NCBI GenBank assembly: GCA_023525715.1
Contig: CM042012.1
Coordinates: 115,809,298 to 115,873,297, forward strand
Source: Cichorium intybus
Lineage: Eukaryota; Streptophyta; Magnoliopsida; Asterales; Asteraceae
Direction: 5' to 3'
DNA: 64,000 bases
In this document: piece by piece, positions 56,957-64,000 of the stretch
Layout: each line of letters opens with the position of its first letter
How positions within the stretch are numbered: position 1 is the first letter of the stretch
Made by a program: the position numbers and the translations under genes
Notes under the pieces: generated by a model
The model's input: only the letters and a program-made list of their open reading frames with translations
What the model was told of the DNA's origin: nothing
Database searches by the model: none

Positions 56957-59621
56957 ATGCCGCAAAACGAGGCTGCGGCCATCGACCCACTCGCCGGAGG
57001 AAGCTTTTCCCGGCTCCTCTTTTCCGATGTAGAAGTCGAAGACGCCATTAAAATCGTGAGTCTTGATGATTACCACCGCCACCACCACCACCCTGATAAT
57101 ACAAACGGCGGAGGTGCGAGCCACTTCACATTTGGTGCCGACCGGAAGCCACCGAAAATGCTGTGCTTTGGAACAGTAAATGTCAACAGTACCATCAATG
57201 GCGTCTCTGCAACTTCATCAACTCCTCAAAATTCGACCACCGATGATAACAATAACTCATCGTCGCCATCGTCTACTACCAACAGCACCACCACCTCTTT
57301 ATCATCTAATTCCAATGTCGGTCACGGTACCTTTTGACATCTTGCATTTCTTGTCTCGTAAAGTATTACTTTTTACAAGCGGACAAAATAAAGGCTTATA
57401 TTCTTTATTTTTTTCTCACTTGTTTGTGTCTTATTACAGATGAAAAGAAATATGCGTCGTGATTATTATCAGCCTGTCGTACTTCCAAGTAGTTTCACAA
57501 CTACCGGCGTCACGGCAACTCCGGCAAGGAGCCCCGGCCGCAACAATAAAAAGATGAGGGCCGAAAAGACGCCTCCGGCCAGCCATGCAAAGGTCTGACC
57601 TCACCATTAATTCCCATTTTGCTAAAAGAAAAGAAATTTGACTGACATCCATCATTAATATTTAATTTCATTTCTCTTTTTATTTATATATTTTTTGTTT
57701 TCATGTTTTGGAAAAATACAGGTGAAGAAGGAGAAACTTGGAGAAAGAATTGCAGCATTGCAACAGATAGTGTCACCTTATGGCAAGGTAAATCCTTCAT
57801 TATCAAATAATTCATTAACTAATGTTTTAATTTAATTTCGATAAATGAAACTACGCTTAATTATAATAACATTTATAGTTTCTATATAATAAATTAATGT
57901 CATAAGAATGTGTGTGTAATTGGGGTTTGTGATATGTCCAGACCCCACAGTATGGATGTTTGAGTGACTTCGTAAAAATCGTCGATTGTCTACTTTGACC
58001 AGAAGTCAAATATTTAATTCCGATACTCTACTATGTTTGTAGTTAGTTATTTACGGTGATATACTAACAAGGAGGTCATGGGTTCAAACCCTGACATTAA
58101 CATAACAAGGAGTAGTTTAGGAGTATGAGTAGGATAGATTTGCCGTTCTAAAAAAAAAAAAAAAAAAAAAAGTTATTTAATTGTAGATTTACTTCAATTT
58201 ATCTACTTTAATATTAACAGAATTTTCAATTTTGTGTATAAGTAGGAAAAGCTATTGCATTTAATTATAAACTAGCGTTGCTTCCGAGCTCCTCTTTTAA
58301 CGACTTTATTATAAATAATATACTAGCCTTTTATTTTCTATTATAGTTTCTTGAACATTATGTATATATGTTATGTGTATAAAAGTAATCAACGTATATA
58401 TGCCCTACACGTATTTTATTTGGTTATATATAATTAATATGAACCAAACCAAAACAAAAAAATTTAACAAAACTAGGCATCAAACAAGTGTTTAGTTTTA
58501 GTTTAGAATCAGTTCGGTCCCAAGTAAACGTACGACTATGTGTGACTTGGTGAGAAGTGTGCCCACAACTCCTCAGACATAATGACAGTTTCATGGTAAG
58601 TACGATTATTATTTGGATTACAAAGATTTTAAGAAACCTTCTAATTAACAAAAAAATAATAAACAATCCTTTTCATTTACTTCGATTTGGTAGGGTTATT
58701 GTGAAACCCTAAATATATATGTTGTACTTTGTGCATTACAGACAGATACTGCATCTGTGCTACATGAGGCCATGGGCTATATTAAATTCCTTCAAGAACA
58801 AGTGCAAGTATTGTGCTCTCCATATTTGCAGCGCCCCCCATCCACCCACGTTGTAAGGACATCTCCAATCCAACACCAAAAATCTCATTTTTTGCACCAA
58901 TTAATTTAGTGTAAATTTGCTCCAACCCAACATGATTTGTTACACCGGTGTTGGTAAATAGTAGAACACAAATTAAAATTTGGTGTTATACTATTCATTA
59001 ACATTAGATTTGGTGGTAAAGTTTACTTTATACGAATTGGTCTTTAGTTTATTACTTGTATAATAATATTTTGCATGTAATATTCGTTGTGATATTATAT
59101 TATATCTTAAGTTGTTGTTATATCATAAATTAAAAATTAATTGTATATGAATAATTAATTTGGTTATAAATATTATTATAAAGTTATTGTAATAAAAAGA
59201 TATGTGCAAGTTTGTAAAAAGCAAATAAATAGAGTTGTTTAGAAAATCTATAAAAGTTGCAAAAAAAAAAAAAAAAAAAAAAAAAACTACTGGTTAAAAT
59301 TTGTGTAATGAGTTGGAAAAAGATTAGTGTTTAGACAACATAATTCAATCATCATGTAGTTAAACATAGGTTATATTACCTTGTAAATGTTATTAATCAT
59401 TTCATCAACTTTATGGAACAATATAAAATGATCATAATCAAATGTGGATGGATGGACAGGAAGGAAAAGAAGATGGAGGTGGTGAGAGGAGGAAGGATCT
59501 TGGTAGCAGGGGGCTGTGCCTGGTTCCGGTGGAGTGCACCCTTCATGTGGCAGAAAGCAACGGTGCTGACCTCTGGTCACCTGCCATGGTCAATCGCCAT
59601 AATTCTTCAGTACTGCACTGA
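56957..59621 (+). CDS. bHLH transcription factor, bHLH113/bHLH68/bHLH112-like group (about 283 aa, five exons)
   Basis: Nuclear DNA-binding regulator with an atypical basic region. Exons: 56957 to about 57316, 57440-57592, 57722-57787, 58742-58852, 59460-59621 (TGA). Exons 2-5 join in phase 0 with GT-AG borders. Exon 1 has GGSFSRLLFSD, an acidic stretch, a His run and PPKMLCFG, then Asn/Ser/Thr-rich sequence. The HLH is split over exons 3 and 4 (KKEKLGERIAALQQIVSPYG, then TDTASVLHEAMGYIKFLQEQ). It lacks the canonical HER residues, as in this subfamily. Exon 5 has the DLGSRGLCLVPVECTLHV tail of the group. The start is the ATG at 56957; the upstream GTG at 56945 is not used in eukaryotes. The exon 1 donor is uncertain: the best-looking GT (57327) leaves the wrong phase, while a GT at 57317 fits. 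Intron 3 holds a SINE. Confidence 0.88.
58060..58171 (+). mobile_element. SINE copy 1, in intron 3 of the bHLH gene
   Basis: TAACAAGGAGGTCATGGGTTCAAACCCTG-type sequence (B box GGTTCAAACC at 58081-58090), then ATAACAAGGAGTAG and GGATAGATTTGCCGTTCT, and a poly-A tail (58150-58171). A near copy lies at 60287. The 5' (A box) part is not clear. Confidence 0.72.
59261..59286. repeat. Poly-A tract in intron 4
   Basis: About 26 A residues inside intron 4 of the bHLH gene, possibly a retroposon tail, but no SINE body was recognised. Confidence 0.6.
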
Positions 59622-60271
59622 ATCACTTGGGGTCAACAAAACTGAACCACCTTTTAGATACTACAATGGCTGCCTCTCTCTCTTTCTCTCTAACTGCAGA
59701 AAATCAGACAGTTTTACAGTAGATCGTGTCCTTTTTCTTTCTTTCTTTCAAATCTTTTGACCATGGTCGATCTTTTTGTGTAGTGTCGGATCTATATAAG
59801 TTAAAGTCAAATATTTGATAGTCAATCAATTTATTGGCACTGATTTCTTCACACAGAATGCATGCTCGATCGTCTTGGCCCCGAATCCTTTAGAGACTGG
59901 TCCAAACCAAAGCCTGATTTAGCTTTGTATATCCGGTCCAGGGTTTGCTAACTAAAATTGTTTTTTTTTTTTTTTTTTTTTTGTATAATATATATGTAGC
60001 TTTTTTTTTTTTTTTGTGAACAGTTTAAGTTTATTAGTTAAGTTACCTTTATATGTAATAATGTAAATCTATATGTTTTTAAAATTAATTTATGATGTTC
60101 TGATAAAAATGTAATTTTATTATTTTAAAGTTTTATTAGTAAATTTTTAAGTTTTTAAATTTGCTGTTCTAATTTAAATCATTTTTTTAATAACGACAAA
60201 AAAAATATAATTACTATCAGTGAATAATTTAAATCGTTGTTCATTTTTCATGTATGATTCGAATGAACCTC
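59622..60271 (+). other. bHLH 3' UTR and AT-rich downstream DNA
   Basis: CT-rich run (CTCTCTCTCTTTCTCTC) near 59675, T-runs at about 59961-59981 and 60001-60015. No clear poly-A signal could be assigned. Confidence 0.45.
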
Positions 60272-60379
60272 ATATCGTCAGCCAATTAACAAGGAGATCA
60301 TGGGTTCAAACCCTGACACTAACATAACAAGGAGTAATTTAGGAGTAGGAGTAGGATAGATTTGCCGTTCTAAAAAAAA
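60272..60379 (+). mobile_element. SINE copy 2
   Basis: Shares TAACAAGGAG, TGGGTTCAAACCCTGACA and GGATAGATTTGCCGTTCT with the intronic copy, including the B box at 60303-60312, and ends in a short A-run. Followed by (TTAA)n at 60391-60427. Confidence 0.72.
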
Positions 60380-60465
60380 ACTAATAAATAATATTAATTA
60401 ATTAATTAATTAATTAATTAATTAATTCAAGGTGTTTTGAATATGTTGAAATTTTATTGTTTCTA

Positions 60466-61649
60466 GAGTAAATTACAGTTTTGGTCCCTATGGTCTTCTT
60501 TCTTTATTTTTAGTTCAATTTTTGAAATTTCACGTTACTGGTCCATATGCTTCACCGAGAGCCACTGTTGTCGGAATTGAACAGGTTGTCGGAAAATGCT
60601 TTCATCGGGAGCCACTGTTGTCGGAACTGAAAAATGTTGTCGTCTTTTATCCTCTACAACCTCTAGTGGGTTTCATAGTACCTTGGTGGTTCAATGACCT
60701 TTAATTCCTGATGAATCTGTTGAAGGGTAATTTTGACTTGGTCTTTTATCGATCATAGTCAAACCGGAACCAGATCCCAATAGAAGCGACCAAAAAAATG
60801 AGCCAAAAATCAGCCTTGATCAATGCTAGTGTAAGGTCAAAATCTTCACCTCGATGTGGTCCTCTTCTTCTCTTAATCCTCACCACCCCTTCAGCAGCTG
60901 TCTAGGCCAGCTTCGATTGTAGTTGTAGGATTTTCTTTTACCGTTCGGACGTCAGAAGCAAATCTGTGTCTCTCGGTTTTTCATCTTCCAATTCCCTTCA
61001 TATGATCTCGTTTGGACCGTGTTCTGATATTTTGGGTTCTTTGTTTTGCGATTTGGGTAGAAGAGATTCTTCGTTGGGGTTTCTCGGATCTGAAGAGAAA
61101 GTTAACCATGATGGGATTTTGATGGGGATTACTACTAGGACGAATAAAAACGCAGTGAAAATTTGGACGATGGTTTGGCTGAACACATGAAACTAATGCT
61201 ACTGTGTTGAAGTAGGTTTCAGCATCTGTTCTGAAGAATATCAGTAGGCACATCTGAATATCAAGATTACCAGATTGTGAGAAAAGAAAAAAAAATACGA
61301 AAGCTAAATTACTTAAGAACGAATCAATTGAACGCATACCCAAAGGATTTCGTTTAATCGAACTTCTAATCAATTCAAGTTTGAATTAGGAAACACAAAT
61401 CAGATCAAATTCTGAGAGAGAGAGAGAGAGGAGCATTTTGTTTATTTTCCTTTTTTTAAATTGATTTAATAAATATATTAAAAGAAAAATAAATTAAAAA
61501 ATAAAAATGGTAAATTGATCTTTTTACTGACCAAGGGACCAAAAATGCAAGATTTTCGTCACCTTAAGGACCATTAACATGAAATTTCAAGAGTTGGACT
61601 AAAAGTGAAAGAAGTGGTAAACCATAGGGACCAAAACTGTATTTTATTC
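60466..61649. mobile_element. MULE / Pack-MULE-like element
   Basis: Inverted ends of about 80 bp: left GAGTAAATTACAGTTTTGGT, right end inverted GAATAAAATACAGTTTTGGT, with the similarity continuing through CACTTTTAGTCC and ATTTCATGTTA words. The 9-bp flanks TTGTTTCTA (60457) and TTGTTTATA (61650) form a target duplication with one mismatch. The 1.0-kb interior has no transposase. 60840-61200 is GC-richer, exon-like sequence and may be a captured gene piece. A direct repeat with GAGCCACTGTTGTCGGAA lies at about 60555-60640. Confidence 0.75.
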
Positions 61650-62386
61650 TTGTTTATAAGACTAACCTTTTTGAAAGTCTTATTCTCAAAATGAAAATAT
61701 ATATCGTTCTAATTAATTTGAAACAATTTTTGTAAAATGATATAAAAATATTATTACTATTTGTAATAACTACGGTTGTGTTTAATGTGTATAAGTTAGT
61801 TTGTGTTTTGAGTTTATTGTAATGCAGTATTTGACAACATTACTAAAACAAATTATAAGTTAGTTTTTTTTAAAAGTTATTTGAGATCGTACTGATAAGC
61901 TCATGATGACTTTTCTTAAAATTTTCCAATTTATCCGTCATTAATAAGTAAATATTTACTGACCAAGGGACCAAAAATGCAAGATTTTCGTCACCTTAAG
62001 GACCATTAACATGAAATTTCAAGAGTTGGACTAAAAGTGAAAGAAGTGGTAAACCATAGGGACCAAAACTGTATTTTATTCTTGTTTATAAGACTAACCT
62101 TTTTGAAAGTCTTATTCTCAAAATGAAAATATATATCGTTCTAATTAATTTGAAACAATTTTTGTAAAATGATATAAAAATATTATTACTATTTGTAATA
62201 ACTACGGTTGTGTTTAATGTGTATAAGTTAGTTTGTGTTTTGAGTTTATTGTAATGCAGTATTTGACAACATTACTAAAACAAATTATAAGTTAGTTTTT
62301 TTTAAAAGTTATTTGAGATCGTACTGATAAGCTCATGATGACTTTTCTTAAAATTTTCCAATTTATCCTTCATTAATAAGTAAATA
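61523..62386. repeat. 432-bp tandem duplication (two copies)
   Basis: Copy 1 (61523-61954) and copy 2 (61955-62386) differ at one position by eye (CCGTC vs CCTTC near the end). The unit holds the right inverted end of the MULE-like element, its target duplicate and 300 bp of flank, so the duplication happened after the insertion and recently. Confidence 0.93.
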
Positions 62387-62432
62387 TTTCCTCTCTCTAA
62401 AATTTATAAAGATAGAAAATCTCTCTCACTCT

Positions 62433-64000
<1,568 letters not shown>

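Noticed and set aside
58065..58095. tRNA gene suggested by GGTTCAAACC
   Set aside because: No cloverleaf; the B box belongs to a SINE body with poly-A tail.
59371..59580. Minus-strand ORF over the last bHLH exon
   Set aside because: Antisense shadow; the plus-strand exon has splice sites and family motifs.

Overview
This is nuclear DNA from a flowering plant, almost certainly a eudicot. It is AT-rich and intron-containing, carries a plant bHLH transcription-factor gene, and is filled with plant-type LTR retrotransposons (Athila, Tekay-like chromovirus, SIRE-like and other Copia), CACTA, Mutator-like, hAT and Helitron DNA elements, a LINE, and SINEs. The style of the retroelements suggests an Asteraceae genome, but that is an impression from memory and not something the sequence proves. 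Most of the window is mobile DNA, much of it nested.

Layout. Positions 1-1612: AT-rich DNA with a palindromic minisatellite. 1613-10044: a young Athila-type Gypsy element (1.49-kb LTRs, duplication CCATA) that keeps gag and a broken env-like ORF but has lost all of pol. 11935-28850: a three-level nest. A small hAT element holds a Tekay-like Gypsy element (12002-28188, duplication AAAGT), which holds an intact Copia element in reverse orientation (15393-23019, duplication CATTT, 1343-residue polyprotein). 28989-29852: a small two-exon host gene on the minus strand. 31191-32345: a truncated LINE. 33675-37288: the remains of a CACTA transposon (DUF4216 fragment, a subterminal repeat array and one CACTA terminus). 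38165-53030: a decayed Mutator-like transposase gene split by two reverse-oriented Copia elements, a SIRE-like one (38518-47456, duplication ATGAT) and a short-LTR one (48249-52795, duplication GTAGG). 56236-56763: a Mutator-like MITE just upstream of the five-exon bHLH gene (56957-59621). 60466-61649: a MULE/Pack-MULE-like element whose right end was copied in a 432-bp tandem duplication. 62535-63550: a Helitron sitting in the middle of a TA microsatellite.

By-eye LTR divergence orders the insertions. The Copia in the nest is youngest (about 0.1%), then Athila (about 0.4%), SIRE-like Copia (about 0.5%), Tekay-like (about 1%) and the short-LTR Copia (about 2%). Several elements look recently moved although they lack proteins needed for transposition: Athila has no pol, the Tekay-like copy is riddled with stops, and the SIRE-like copy has no visible capsid or nucleocapsid. 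They were probably mobilised in trans.

The most unusual signals are RNA-structure candidates. The leader of the intact Copia has four consecutive hairpins, all showing TGCCG in the loop. Two of them abut, share an identical 22-nt loop and have a covarying closing stem. The Tekay-like LTR carries five tandem stem-loops with conserved pairing. The Athila element carries a second, internal copy of its LTR motif array in front of the env-like ORF.
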